Of a stretch of DNA of 64,000 nucleotides, positions 1 to 12,208 are shown in pieces. Location: the NCBI GenBank assembly GCA_963556255.1, contig OY744605.1, positions 69,062,610-69,126,609 of the forward strand, in the 5' to 3' direction. The translations under genes and the position numbers were made by a program. This DNA comes from Allolobophora icterica. Its lineage: Eukaryota > Annelida > Clitellata > Crassiclitellata > Lumbricidae. The notes beneath the pieces were generated by a model. It saw nothing but the letters and a program-made list of their open reading frames with translations, had not been told where the DNA came from and did not search any database. Position 1 is the first letter of the stretch. Each line of letters begins with the position of its first letter.

Positions 1-639
1 TGTTTCAGAACAGCAAGATTGCACTAACACAGATAACAAAACCAAGCATTGAATGTAATGTCCTTAGTGTACAACACAAATGGAAAGTAAAAGACTATTA
101 GAAAGTACAAGAAAAGAAGAGTATACGTGTTAGGTGTTCAGCATGGCTCAACCAGGCACCCATTACCACAAATAGCGTTACAGAAAAGCATACTTAACTG
201 GAAAAAAGCATACTTAACTAAATAAGCTAACGTAAGCAAACTTAACTAATTGCGATCATGTGCGCACAATTATTGCCAACTGTACAATGCGCAATCATTT
301 AAAGCATAGGAACTGTCTTAATAGTTTCTTAAATAAGGATAAACATGGCACTGAGCGGATGTCCAGAGGAATTGAGTTCCAGGGGGGGGGCGTCTACACC
401 ATAGAAACCTTGGAGCAATTGCTCCATCCAAGAAATAGGGGGAAGATCTGTCAGTGTGTTCCACCATTTTAGGCGGGGAAGGAAGAGGGAGGGGGAAGAA
501 GAGGGGGAAATGGGAAGTCGCTCCAAAACTGTGGGTTAATAGACGCCCCTAGCTGGACCAACAAGTTCAATTGCAAATGATCTCGTATTCATCCGAGCAA
601 AGATGCTGTAGAAGCCAGCTTGGGATCTAGCAAATGTGT
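1..639. other. no gene recognised
   Basis: I see no coding signal, repeat family or structural RNA here; the short open frames do not resemble any family I know. The stretch ends at the target site of the hAT element that starts at 648. Confidence 0.5.
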
Positions 640-1189
640 ATAATGACCAGTGGCGTAACAGCCATATAACGAGGGTGGACAAAGTCCAGGGGCCCCCGAG
701 GTCTCAGAGGCCCCAAGCTTTTTTTACTGCGCACCCTGTGTCACAGTCTGCTTTAGGGCCATATTCTTTCATTTTCCCCAAGCCCAAATTTTTTTTAATA
801 TGGTTAATTGTTCCATCTGATGACATATTTAGCGTATACGGTCTTAAAAAGTGCCACAGCAAGACCCATGTAGGTCTGAGCCTCTCTGCAGCCTTAAGTA
901 GGTTAGCCTGTATATATATGACGGATGCTTTATGATATAGGGTATACACCATGTGTATAGGGTATACACCATATGTACGTGGTGTGTCTATCTATAGGTC
1001 ACGGGGTCGCCGAGGTCGGGGTATCTGACCCTGATCGTAGTAGAATCAAGTTTCTATGAGTCAGATTCTCCCTTTCAGGCGTAACCACTGCATACACTAC
1101 GGTGACTACGGTATACGCATAGACCTATCTCTCAGCTCCAGTCCTATGAAATGCCTGAAATAATATATGCCTAATTGTTCGTCTGTGTT

Positions 1190-1381
<192 letters not shown>

Positions 1382-1685
1382 GTCTGTCTCAATGTCTCTA
1401 TACATGTCTTGTGGGCTATATACTCTACACACGACTGCAGTCTTAATTTTTCATGCTCCTCAGCCTTATGTGAAAGTATAGACTTTATTGTTCACTTACT
1501 TTTAAACAAAAAACGATTTCTAATTAAATTTTCAATCAACGTCTACAAGTGGCAGAGAATATGACTCAACTGACGGTGAGGAATTAACTTTTAAATTTAG
1601 AATAGCAGTTGCTGTTGCTTTGCTTTTTGAAGTAGTATATTTATATAAGTAACCTGCTTCACTTCGTGAAACCTTACTAATGCCT

Positions 1686-1892
1686 TTTACTTAATAATAA
1701 TCTTCTTTATTAGTTCAAACTGACATACGCAGGTAGATTATAGTGAAACATGACGGCATACAATCAAGATCTTAATTAAACACTCGTTTTGGCAGCCATT
1801 CAAGGCTTCGCCCTATAGAGGGTGTTACGGGAATCGAACCGAAATCTAATGCTCTTCTGGCCATGAGTGTTACCATTACTCTATACCCTCCC
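1686..1892 (-). mobile_element. tRNA-derived SINE (family 1), minus-strand copy
   Basis: Read on the minus strand this has a pol III type 2 promoter: box A tagagtaatgg (complement of 1873-1883) and box B ggttcgattcc (complement of about 1830-1840), about 32 bp apart as in tRNA genes. A non-tRNA body follows, ending in aataaagaagattatt. The same sequence occurs at 6642-6878 on the plus strand, so it is a dispersed SINE and not a tRNA gene. It is nested in the hAT element. Confidence 0.85.
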
Positions 1893-2224
1893 CTTAAACG
1901 TTACGCTGTGAATCTGTTAAAATAAGAAAGTAGTATTCCGTGATTGTCTAAAATTCTATGCCTCCGGAGATCGACCTATCAGCCCAAGTTTGTATAGGCC
2001 TACGGGATATCTGAAGACACCAAGATCACAATTCTAAGTGAACAAGAACCTGAGATATTGAAATATCTCTTTTTGCAGTCGGTCATTTGAGAAAATGGCT
2101 GTCATTAATTTAAGGCCAGGGGCCACATAGATCTGCGATGGCCCTATAGCCAGTGGCAGAGCGCTCCTCCAAATTGAAACTTATGCAGATGTACGCCCAT
2201 CTTAGCTTCACTATCTGATTCTAA

Positions 2225-2350
2225 CAGGACAGGCTTGATGGTCTTGCTCTTCATGCGAACGAAAACGAATGCGCAAAACAATTGAATATTGATGAATTGA
2301 TAGACACATTTGCTAATAGTAAAGCTAGAATAGCCAAATTAAATTCATGA
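2225..2350 (+). pseudogene. hAT transposase C-terminus (remnant)
   Basis: Forty-one codons plus a TGA stop, starting QDRLDGLAL and ending IDELIDTFANSKARIAKLNS. This matches the last part of hAT (ZBED/MYM-like) transposases, in which QERL.GLALLSIE is followed by a DDxIDxFAxxKAR-like terminus. It sits on the plus strand near the right end of the element, where a plus-strand transposase should stop. The residues that should precede it are found inverted in the adjoining DNA, so the dimerisation domain is broken. It is non-functional. Confidence 0.75.
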
Positions 2351-2559
2351 AGCAATTTTCTGAAGAAGCGCTTCGCACTGACGACGGTGACTGGGAGAGT
2401 GACAAACAGCACACAAGCAGTAGCCAGTTCTGGTATAGATGACGCGATGTGAGAGCTCAATATGAGAACTACAACAGACATTACATTACTGTGTACGTAG
2501 GCAATACATTTTTGGTGTATTCTTGTTTTGTCTTGAACCATTAATGTGACTTGAACCAT
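2351..2559 (-). pseudogene. hAT dimerisation-domain segment, inverted
   Basis: On the minus strand this reads a peptide containing IPELATACVLFVTLPVT followed by VVSAKRFFRKL, the core of the hAT C-terminal dimerisation domain (usual form LPVTVASAERSFSKLK). It belongs directly upstream of the C-terminus encoded at 2225-2350 but lies on the opposite strand, so the two parts were separated by a local inversion. The start codon at 2559 is incidental. Confidence 0.7.
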
Positions 2560-2712
2560 GGACCATTAATCAGAACGTTTAATACTCTTTTTTTTTAACT
2601 TAACTGCAGTTTAAAATAGCTATCTCATTATTTTCACTTTTTAATTGGTAAGGGCCCCAAGCTTCGAATGTCCAAGGGCCCCCGGCTAAGTTGTTACGCC
2701 ACTGATAATGAC

Positions 2713-3670
2713 CAGTGTACTACATAAACTAGTTATCGAAAACTGATGGTAACAGGTTTCGATGATACCTAAACATCAATATGGAGATTAGAAACTTGTT
2801 TCTAGAGTCAAGTTTTAATATATTCAAATTAGAAAAGCACATTTCAGCATCTGTACCATGAAGATTCTTAGCAACGACTCTGATTGCGCGCCGTTGCAAA
2901 ACAAATAAACATTTTAAAACGTGAGTAATAATTAGAGGCCTACTGCCACGGTTCCTCGGTCTCAGCTTTAGTGTAGTGCTATAGAAATTTTTAGTTTACA
3001 ATTTCGATTACAAGCGATACATTGTCAAAATGTCTAATTAATGCCCATCTGTAGGTAACAGTCATCGTCCTCTGACAATTTATGCCTCTGCGAATTTTTA
3101 CAACAACAAGCCACCAACAAATTATACTAATAAAATATAAAATATTTTTAAACAATAGAACACAATAAAATAGATTAAAACACAAACGCTGTTCGCTTGT
3201 TATTCACTTAGGGAAATACCACGCATGCAAAGAGAAACATTTAGCCCAGCCAAGGCTATTCAAAACTGGGTCGACATTCTGTTTGGTGCTCGTTTCGCAT
3301 AGATCGAGTTTTGAAATAACCCAGACGTCATGCATTGTGCGCTGTAAATATAGCTCCAGGTTTCCCACGATTCGGAAGCGATACGAGGCCATAAATTTTC
3401 CCTAACAGTGCAGAAAAGATGTCATTGGCGCCTGCGGAAATTTCTGCAAAGGGTCAAACCCAAGTAACACGAGGTTAAAATTTAAACTTCAAGCAAATTA
3501 GCACTGGTTTGCTTATAGCGAAACATATTACTAAATTAATTCCGTGTGTTCAAACAAAACACACTTAGGCTTATATAAAAACGGAATTAAGTTACTATAT
3601 ATTATATGTATACCGCCGGGGCTGGATGTTGAATGTCTGCTGGATATATATAAAGAGAAAAAGAGACAGA
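2713..3670. other. no gene recognised
   Basis: Single-copy looking AT-rich DNA with short open frames only. I recognise no domain, repeat or RNA here. Confidence 0.45.
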
Positions 3671-3782
<112 letters not shown>

Positions 3783-3789
3783 GGAGGGA

Positions 3790-5045
3790 GGGAGGGAGTC
3801 TTTATGTGAATATTGTCTTGTTCTAATCTCATCTTCAATATGCGTGTGGGGATATGTGAAGATTGTTTAGTGCTCAACTCTTCAGTGTTTTTGAAAGGTA
3901 GGTCTACAAAATGCGCTATGCATATGACGTTGTTGTTGGGGAAGGCTAACTTCTTAGCTGTGATTTAATAGAAACACTCATGCAACATTATTTAAATGTC
4001 AAGGTATACGTTTTCTGAGACGACCGTTTGGCCTCGACCCTGCTTATTTTGCAATGAGTCGATTGGGTAAGATCGTTCATCTCAGCTGTCCTTTTGGATG
4101 GGTGTCTAGGCATAAAGGTTCGCTTGTACGGACCGTGCTATGGCCTATGTGTGTGAGCAATGACGGTAGAAGATAATAATGAGAAGAAGAGCAGTCCCTT
4201 AAACTAGCTCTGAGGCAGCCATGGGTTTGAAGTGTTAGCGACTTCAATTTCTAAGCTCGGCATAAGAGCGGAGTTAACGATTACGATTACGATAAATGAC
4301 ACTGAATGAAACTATATGACGGTTAATGTTTGTGCTCAACAGGTCAATCCAATTCTCGTAACCGTTATCTCGAAATATCTACAGCTTTAGAACCAGTCTA
4401 TTCACAGGCACTCAGTCAAAACAAAAACGATAGACGGATGAGGTCAGGTTCTGGTCTGGATCAAGATCCAATAGAACATACAAGTCCGGCCAGAGACTGG
4501 GTTACTCTGCTATCACAGTTCCGGTGGTGGATGTAATACAATCAAGCGGCCCATTATCAGGTAACACTCCGCTAGTGCCGATGAAGCTAGTCCCTAGCCT
4601 GGATAATTAAGGATGGGACGCTAGCCATCTTGTTTTGACACATAAAATACTGTATAAAGTATCTTGGAGTATCTAGTATTTGACGACATCACATGACTGC
4701 CAAAGCCGCTGACATCAACTTTATCTGTCATTGAAAATGCACTGGTAGCCTGGTACTTCATTCCCTGATGAGTGTGTACGTATAGGCACTGTTTAGCTGT
4801 GTCATAACCAGGATGACTAGCGTTGACCTCCTCCTTTATCCAGGCTTCTGACTGGCAACATACAGCGTAAAAGGAATTCAAGCGTTTTAAAGCCGTTTAA
4901 AGAGCGCAATGCTTTCTCAAGTTTTTACCAGACAAATCTTAGGCAGGCTTTATACCTTATCGTAACACTCGTGTAGCCTTTTAGCAGAAGATTCCTTAGT
5001 TCTCAATGATCAACTATTGGAGATCAAAAGAGAAGTGTTGAGTCA
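3790..5045. other. non-coding, with two small dispersed repeat blocks
   Basis: No gene recognised. About 4021-4080 (cgaccgtttggcctcgaccc and following) resembles 29768-29830. About 4190-4290 (agctctgaggcagccatggg and following) resembles 37880-37975. These are small blocks shared with other parts of the window. Confidence 0.45.
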
Positions 5046-5049
5046 GAAC

Positions 5050-5555
5050 GATTGGAAATTATGATCTCTGCTGAGGCGAAACTTATTGGTCAAAAGATTT
5101 CAAGTCAACAAACTGTAGGCCTTGTATTAAAGCGCCATCGATGGCTTTTAGCAATTGTGCATGAAGGACGTACTTGTTCAATGTCTCTATACATAGGCCT
5201 AGATAAATACCGTTTTGACAGAGTTTCGAAACCCGTCGAGTTACAAAGTAAACACTGAATCAGAAAATGCTTTGTTGATGTAAACGAAACCTTTGACAAC
5301 GTTGACTCGAATAGTTTACTTGAATGTCTCGCAGTGTGTTTTTTAATTGTTCGTCATCCTCTACTCCGCTATTCTGGCTCACTCTTGTCTCAACGCACAT
5401 GGTCCGTGGACCTTGCCTATTTGGTCCTCAGTTTCTCTCCAGGACCACATCGATCAGAGTTAGATACGCTGCCTTATATTTTGTCTAGTGTAGGGCAATG
5501 TGTTCATTTTCTCTTAGCGTACATTCTTCACTATGCTAAAGGTACAACGGAGTCC
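5050..5555 (+). pseudogene. decayed non-LTR reverse transcriptase fragment
   Basis: The frame at about 5290-5555 keeps vestiges of RT motifs in the right order: FDNVDSNSLLECL (motif A, AFDxVDHxxLLxxL), then LLSQRTWSV (the xLSNRTQSV block), then LPYILSS where PLLYILY is expected, then LHYAKGTTE where a YADDT-like motif C is expected. The aspartates of motif C are lost. It is adjacent to the left edge of duplicated block A. It could be chance similarity, but several motifs in order favour an old LINE. Confidence 0.4.
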
Positions 5556-6142
5556 TGAACCCAGGTCCAGCTGTCATTGCCACCTATGCATGGTAGATTC
5601 TGTGTTCGATGCCTATGAAACACTTTGCTCCTGGATGTCCTCGACATCACCGAGGCAAACCCATTTTAGCTGGAATCGTTATTGTGTTGACCTTTCCAAG
5701 CTATTGCACTCTGTAAATATAATGTAGATCTAGTTCACTGTTGCTTCGCTGGCGTGATATTTATGCGATCTAAATTAAGCAATTTCAGTGAGTTTCTTTT
5801 TGAAGAGGCGCCATATAAATCTGCGACTGCAGTTGCAATTACGATGGAATCAAGAACTAGCTGCCCTCTCCCAGAAGAGTCGAGATTAGTTGTTAGCTTA
5901 TGATGCGCAACTGTTTGGCTGACTACGCGCAAATGCTTCATGCACACAAACCTCTTCACTCTTTCATGCACACATGAGGGTTATTTGCTTGCTCCTTCTT
6001 TTAGAACTTCCAAGCTGGTGTATGAGAGTTTTGCGGTGGTTGGACCGTGGATGGTATTTGAGTAACCAGAAAGTTAAGACAGGAACAGTAAGGCAAGGTA
6101 GTATAATGTAGAGTGACAAAAGGAGAGAAAAAGCAAGGTGAG

Positions 6143-8291
6143 CAATATTCCCTCTAATTTTTTTCCGCCGTGTGCGCATTGGCCTGCCGCGTGAGCAGTA
6201 ATATTTTGTGATATTTAAAGCCTACTAAATAAATTGTACGTGCAAGGTTGTACATCTGTTCAAGTTCTCTGCCCCTATGCAGGCTCTAACCTCGAATGGG
6301 AAAATGCCTACTCGAGAAGTTTAGAAATGTGTTTTCTCGTTGCCTTCCCATCGGTGTTTCTACTGAGGCACCATCTCTTTTGTCGATATCCTCCATCGTA
6401 CTTCTTTCAGATTCCTTATCTCGCGGGACTCGATTATACCGGCGAGGACTCGATCGTCCATTGCGCTCTGTTCCTATAGCGGGGTTACCTTGTGAAAGTG
6501 GCGTGGGCGTGGTGGGAATTTGGGTAGCAAAGGCGTCTAGAAAGGGTTGCTTCTCCATTTTCACCACAAGACAACCTAAAAGCCTAGAAAATCGCATCAT
6601 ATAAAAGAAAAAGGCTGAAGTCAAGTTGAAGTCAAGTTTGGGATGGGGATAGAGTAATGGTAACAATCATGGCCAGGAGAGCATTAGATTGACGGTTCGA
6701 TACCCGTAACCCCCTCTAGGGCGGCGCCTTGCATGGCTGCCAAACCGTGTTTAGTTAAAACTTGACTGCATACTGTCATGTTTCAATGTAATCTTACGGC
6801 GAACTTGTCAGTTTGAACTAATAAAGAAGATTATTACCATTTATTATTAAGTAAGTAAGTAAGTAAGTAAGTAAGTAGCATTTATGTGAATGTGACAGCA
6901 TTGTAATAGAATTGTATAGAATTGATACGGAATTAGGCCTACATATAGCCTACACATTTCAAATTGATGATTACATGAACGAATGTAATTGATAAGCACA
7001 ACTTCTTCAACTTGTGTGCCCTCATGCCCGGTCAAACATCCGGTGACGCCACTCAATGTAGCAACTAAATAAGATTAATCGATTCAAAAATATTACTTTC
7101 TACGATTGCATTTACCAGCGTATAAATAATTCAAGTTGTTTCCTAAACAATCAGTGTACGTCTATAGAAGGCTAGAAAATCTACAGGGTAGGCTATAAGA
7201 AAGCCAGAAATTAAGCTTAGATTTTCTCTCGTATTTCTTTGTCAAATTCCTAACGAGCAAACACATGATCCAGGTCAGTTGTTTGACCAGAATAAAAATC
7301 TTAATTCTGATTACACAGTTCAGGTGGTCAACCTGAAGTCGTTTACGCATTTTGTCTTCGTTGCATTCATAAGGCTGAAGCCATGTTCACACTCATGCTA
7401 GATGCATCGGCAAATGTCTTGAACATTCCTACCTTAAAGTTTTCAATTGAAGTGCATTTAAAGTCACGATACTGCTTGCAAGGCTGTATCGTGTCGTGTT
7501 CGTGGTCAGTTTTATCAAGTAGCTTACAGCTTACAGTACTTCACTGCTAATCTAGCAATCTCGGTTTGCCAAAAATCATAACTTTCTGTGTCTGCCAACA
7601 GGCGTAGCTCAAACACTTTCCATTCGAGTATTTCATCTTTTGGAAATGTGTAGTCATATGTAGTGTGTACAGGCCACATGGCTTTGTAGAGAGAGAGAGA
7701 TATTGACAACGACAGAGACAAACTGCGATAGAGACAGAGCGAGAGAAACCAGAGAGAACGAATGAGGCAGCGAAAGAAAGACGAACAAGGCAGGTACTAT
7801 TTCGGACATCAACGGTCATGGGCCAGAGATGAGCGATCTACCATTAAAGGGTATGCAGCTGTTGTAAGTCTCCGAATCATGCCTGGCTGCATATTGGTGT
7901 TTATCCGAATAAACGGCTCTTCGTGTACGACGGAGTGTCACTTCTGCTGTGGGTCGACTCTGACACATCGGGTGACTTAGAGTCTACAGACGCCGCACAT
8001 CCGTACACCTGTGGCCGTCTGTATCGTGAAGGCCCTATCATGAAGCGTCCGTCCTACAGAGGCTATATAGTGCAGAGTGGCAGAGATCTACACGGAAGAC
8101 ACTGCTCAACACAAGCCTTGTTGTGACGTTTTGAACATCGTAGGCTAAATAGGTTATCAGCTGAGCAATGGGTAAAACTGAACATAAAAAATTTGAGCTC
8201 ACGAAATTTGTGCGCTATGAGGAAATACTGTACGCGCTAGTTTGAAATGCCGTACGCGCGCGCGCACGCGCGTAGCTTAGAGGGAACATTG
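6143..8291. mobile_element. hAT-family transposon with 8-bp TSD
   Basis: Ends are caatattccctctaa (6143-6157) and ttagagggaacattg (8277-8291), matching at 14 of 15 positions as inverted repeats. The TSD aaggtgag is at 6135-6142 and 8292-8299. Block B at about 32390 has the uninterrupted sequence (taaggtatgatcagatattt), which acts as an empty site. CAATGTTCCCTCTAA-type ends with GC-rich GTGCGC subterminal sequence are known from hAT elements. I see no recognisable transposase, so it is non-autonomous or strongly decayed. A SINE is nested at 6642-6878. Confidence 0.9.
6642..6878 (+). mobile_element. tRNA-derived SINE (family 1), plus-strand copy
   Basis: Box A tagagtaatgg at 6650-6660 and box B ggttcgatacc at 6694-6704 give the spacing of an internal pol III promoter. 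The body is shared with the minus copy at 1686-1892, including tcagtttgaactaataaaga near the 3' end. It ends in a simple (AAGT)n tail at about 6847-6878, as for LINE-mobilised SINEs. Confidence 0.85.
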
Positions 8292-8954
8292 AAGGTGAGA
8301 TCAGATATTTGGCCGATAAGTTAATTTAAAAGACACTTCTAGCTGTACTTTGCTAGTTCGTATAGTCGGGTAGTAGATTACAACCACTCAAGCAATTAAA
8401 ATAAAATATATGTCTGCCTAGCAAAATACGAATTTGCAAACACCCTACATGAGACACAGTATTTTAATGATTACATCACATTGTAAAAGGAGTTGGTAGA
8501 CGAACTTAGCGCAAATGGGAACAGCATGTTTGGTTTGCCCAAGTCAAGCAGATCAAGGCGTAATTCTTTTATACCTTCGAATCTTTCAGCGTTTATTTAG
8601 TAGAGTTGCTTTGGATAAAACAAAGTCTGGTTTAAATATTTCTGACGGATCAGGATGTCGTGTATGAATGATAATAGTTCTGCTCTCTTCTGTTAGTAAT
8701 GTCTATCCTGATAGAGGACGACACACTGAGAGTCAGCAGAAGAAGTTATGGAGTTATAAAACACACCATATTCATCAGTTTCTCCAGGGTTACATTCTCT
8801 GAAAACGAAAAGAATGACACAATAAGTCGTCTGCGTTGCTTAGTCTGAGGAAAGTTAAATTCGTTAACAAATGATTATGAAAAACCTTATACGTTGTCAT
8901 CAATCTAATCCAACATATTTCGGCTAGACCTGCTCGTAGACTAGTTGCCGCAGT

Positions 8955-9204
<250 letters not shown>

Positions 9205-9261
9205 GGCGGTTGTCTGGAGCGCACCAGTTCAAATCAGATTAGATGAGATCAGATCAGATTA

Positions 9262-10383
9262 ATCGTACTCGTAATCGTAATCTCCAACTTTTAAAGCTCC
9301 ACTCGAAGGCCAAGCGCAGGGCACCAGGCTATTCGCGAGCGCTACGTCAAATCAAAGGAGGGTTTCAGAAAGTAGTCCGAAAGAGATACAAGTCCGATTT
9401 CCAGAAGGCCAAATCAAATGAGGGAGTTCCCAGAGATTAGGCGAAAAGAGGTCAAGTCCGGTTTCCAGGGGGCCAGATCAAGAGAGGAGGCAGAGCGGCT
9501 GTCAAGGCGGGTGTCGTTTAGGGCGAGAATAATTTGAAGGCGGAGGATCAGAAGAGTCAGGGTAGAAGTACTTGAAAAGGTGAGACCAGTTTCGAGTGAA
9601 AATCCGGGAGGGAGGTGATAGATATAAGAAGAAGAGAAGGAGGATGAAGGACGGGTTGCAATGATGATGGAGGAACTGAGAAACTGCGGATTCAGGGAAG
9701 GGAAAATCATTCCTGAGGCGTGGTTCTGTGTTGGATATGTCTCGGTTGGAGAACTTGAGATGAGTAGTGACTGGGGGGGGGGGTCGAGAAAGACTAAGAT
9801 AGGAGGAGGATCGAGTGGAGCGGGTTGCCTGAATGGTGAAGAGATCACGAAGGTCCCTGGGGGCGAATATTGTAGGGAGTTTTAGGTTAGTGAACGGACT
9901 TTGAAGTGGATACGTTCTGGGATTTTAACCAATGGAGTGATTTGAGGATGGAGTGATATGATGATGTTTGGGCGTTCTATAGTGACAGCTCTGGTTAGTG
10001 AGTTTTGATAAGTTGCAGACGCTTGATTTGGTCGATTCAAGGTTGAGGAAGAGAAATTGCAGTAATCAAGATTTGAATGAACAATGGCGGTTGCAATGCT
10101 GGAGGCAGTTTTAAGGTCAAGCATGGGCCGTATGCGTCGGAGGTCACAAATGTGCATGAAGCAGGAGCACGAGAGGTTCGAAATATGGTTAAAGAAGGAC
10201 AGGTGTGCATCAAAAGTAATACCAAGATTGCGGTCGGGGGGGGGGGTCAGAGGTAAAGGTAAGAGACGACGAGTTAGTTGAAAGGTCTATGGAAGGATCA
10301 GAGATTTTCATGATTTGATCAGGAAGGCCTAGGATGATGAATTCAGTTTTGGAAGGCGTAAGGCAGAGGAGATTGGAAGACAT
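9262..10383 (-). pseudogene. LINE (L2/CR1-like) 3' end, copy 1
   Basis: On the minus strand the 3' part of a non-LTR reverse transcriptase can be read, with frameshifts. MHICDLRRIRPMLDLKTAS at about 10100-10157 followed by VHSNLDYCN is the RT thumb motif (usual form HIRDLRRIRPxLSxxTAxxLAxxxVHSRLDYCN). Low-coordinate DNA holds the protein end (ASSLDLAPWKP) and a 3' UTR whose tail is repeated at several sites in this window. The copy is cut by the assembly gap. It interrupts the region downstream of the cysteine-rich gene A. Confidence 0.75.
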
Positions 10384-10583
10384 NNNNNNNNNNNNNNNNN
10401 NNNNNNNNNNNNNNNNNNNNNNNNNNNNNNNNNNNNNNNNNNNNNNNNNNNNNNNNNNNNNNNNNNNNNNNNNNNNNNNNNNNNNNNNNNNNNNNNNNNN
10501 NNNNNNNNNNNNNNNNNNNNNNNNNNNNNNNNNNNNNNNNNNNNNNNNNNNNNNNNNNNNNNNNNNNNNNNNNNNNNNNNNNN
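10384..10583. other. assembly gap (200 N)
   Basis: Exactly 200 N. LINE sequence of the same family lies on both sides, so the gap falls in a repeat and its true length is unknown. Confidence 1.
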
Positions 10584-10761
10584 GGGGGGAAATCATTCCA
10601 GAGGCGTGGTGCTGTGTTGGATATGGCTCGGTTGGAGAACTTGAGATGAGTAGTGACTGGGTGTCGAGAAAGACTAAGATAGGAGGATGATCGAGTGGAG
10701 CGGGTTGCCTGAATGGTGAAGAGATCACGAAGGTAACTGGCCTGCGAATATTGTAGGGAGT
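10584..10761 (-). pseudogene. LINE (L2/CR1-like) fragment, copy 2
   Basis: This closely matches about 9700-9880 of copy 1 and about 11172-11360 of copy 3 (for example gtgctgtgttggatatggct). It ends where a hAT fragment begins. It may be a true tandem copy or an assembly artefact around the gap. Confidence 0.7.
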
Positions 10762-11100
10762 TCAGTGGCGTTACAGGCTAACAGCCATATAACGAGGGTG
10801 GACAAAGTCCAGGGGTCCCGAGGTCCCAAGGGCCCCGAGCTCTTTTACTGAGCACCCTGCATCACATTCTGCTTTGAGGCCCTATTCTTTCATTTTTTCC
10901 TCCTAGTGGAAATTTGTTTAATTTGGTTTATTATTCCATCTGATGACATTATTTAGCTTAATATGTTCAAAAAGGTAACAACAAGGCCCATGTAGATTTG
11001 AGCCTCTCTGCAGCCTGAACTAGCTTGTATATATGACGGAAGCTTCAAGATACACAGGGCCAGAGACGTATGTACGCGTGGTGTCTATATCTAGGTCTAG
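10762..11100 (+). mobile_element. truncated hAT left end (family of 648-2704)
   Basis: It starts cagtggcgttacaggc and then follows about 655-1000 closely (acgagggtggacaaagtcca, then the tctgatgacat block). No right terminal repeat is seen, so it is truncated. It lies between LINE fragments copy 2 and copy 3. Confidence 0.8.
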
Positions 11101-11870
11101 GGGAACGTGAGGAGGAGGAGGAGGATGAAGGACGGGTTGCAATGATGATGGATGCACTGAGAAACTGCAAAATTCAGGGAAGATCATTCCAGAGGCGTGG
11201 TGCTGTGTTGGATATGGCTCGGTTGGAGAACTTGAGTTGAGTGGCGACTGGGGGTCGAGAAATACTGAGATTCTTTAGGACGAAGATTGGGTGGAGCGGG
11301 TTGTCTGAATGGTGAAGAGATCACGAGGGTACTTGGGTTGGGAATATTGTAGGGAGTTGTAGGTTAGTGAAAGGACTTTGAAGTGGATTCGCTCTGGGAT
11401 TTTTAAAAAAAATTGGAGTGATTTGAGGATGGGAGTGATATTATGATGTTTGGGCGTTCTAGTGAGTTTTTGATAAGTTGCAGACGCTTGATTTGGGTGG
11501 ATTCAAGGTTGAGAAAATGAGAATTGCAGTAATCAAGCTTTGAATGAACAATGGCGGTTGCAATGTTTGAGGCAGTTTTAAGATCAAGCATGGGCCGTAT
11601 GCGTCGGAGATCACGAATGTGCATGAAGCAGGAGCGCGAAGGGATGGAAATGTGGTTAGAGAAGGACGGGTGTGGATCAAAAGTAATACAAAGATTGCGG
11701 ACGGGGGAGTCAGAGGTAAAGGTAAGAGACGACGATTTAGTTGAAAGGTTTATGGAAGGATCATGGATTTTCATGATTTGATCAGGAAGGCCTAGGATGA
11801 TGAATTCAGTTTTGGAAGGGTTAAGGCGGAGGAGATTGGAAGACATCCACTGTGAGATCAGGTTAAGATC
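11101..11870 (-). pseudogene. LINE (L2/CR1-like) RT fragment, copy 3
   Basis: The minus-strand frame 11846-11403 reads MSSNLLRLNPSKTEFIILGLP, the L2/CR1 block that precedes the thumb. It is followed by MHIRDLRRIRPMLDLKTAS and VHSKLDYCN. This is the best preserved of three tandem fragments of one family (with 9262-10383 and 10584-10761). It has no catalytic YxDD part and is inactive. Confidence 0.8.
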
Positions 11871-11880
11871 AGATTAGATA

Positions 11881-12097
11881 TTAATCTAACCTGGATTCAC
11901 TGACACACGTCAATCCGTCTTCAGTGCAAGAACCGCACTTGTAACATTGATTAGAACGAGCCACAAAACAGTTGCAGTAGCCCTCTTCAGGTAGTTTTGG
12001 AACCTGCATGATATGACCCGAACCGTCGTCGACAGGGCACTTTCCCTTAGATGCATCGTCTAGAACATACCAAACCGCGCCGACTATATTCAGGCTA
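11881..12097 (-). CDS. terminal exon, small secreted cysteine-rich protein (gene A)
   Basis: The minus-strand frame has 71 full codons and a TAA stop at 11881-11883. It encodes SLNIVGAVWYVLDDASKGK, then CPVDDGSG, then the cysteine cluster YCNC...QCYKCGSC...LTC, then SESRLD. Seven cysteines are present. A cag acceptor precedes base 12097. The paralogous exon at 33150-33363 has the same length within one codon, five of the same cysteines (CPVDDG, CYxCGxC, xxC) and a stop at the same place, so the frame is probably under selection. The likely first exon is at 23389-23472, with the satellite array between them. I do not recognise the family. The acceptor phase fits a donor TA|GTGTTC at exon 1 better than GTTAGT, so the splice is unresolved and extra exons are possible. 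Confidence 0.6.
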
Positions 12098-12208
12098 CTG
12101 TTTTTATGTTAGTCAGTATTTATAGCTTCAGCAATAAAACTAATATTCTTTAAAAATAAAATTTAATTCAAAGTCATCGATTGAATAATCAGGAATTATA
12201 CTGTTGTA

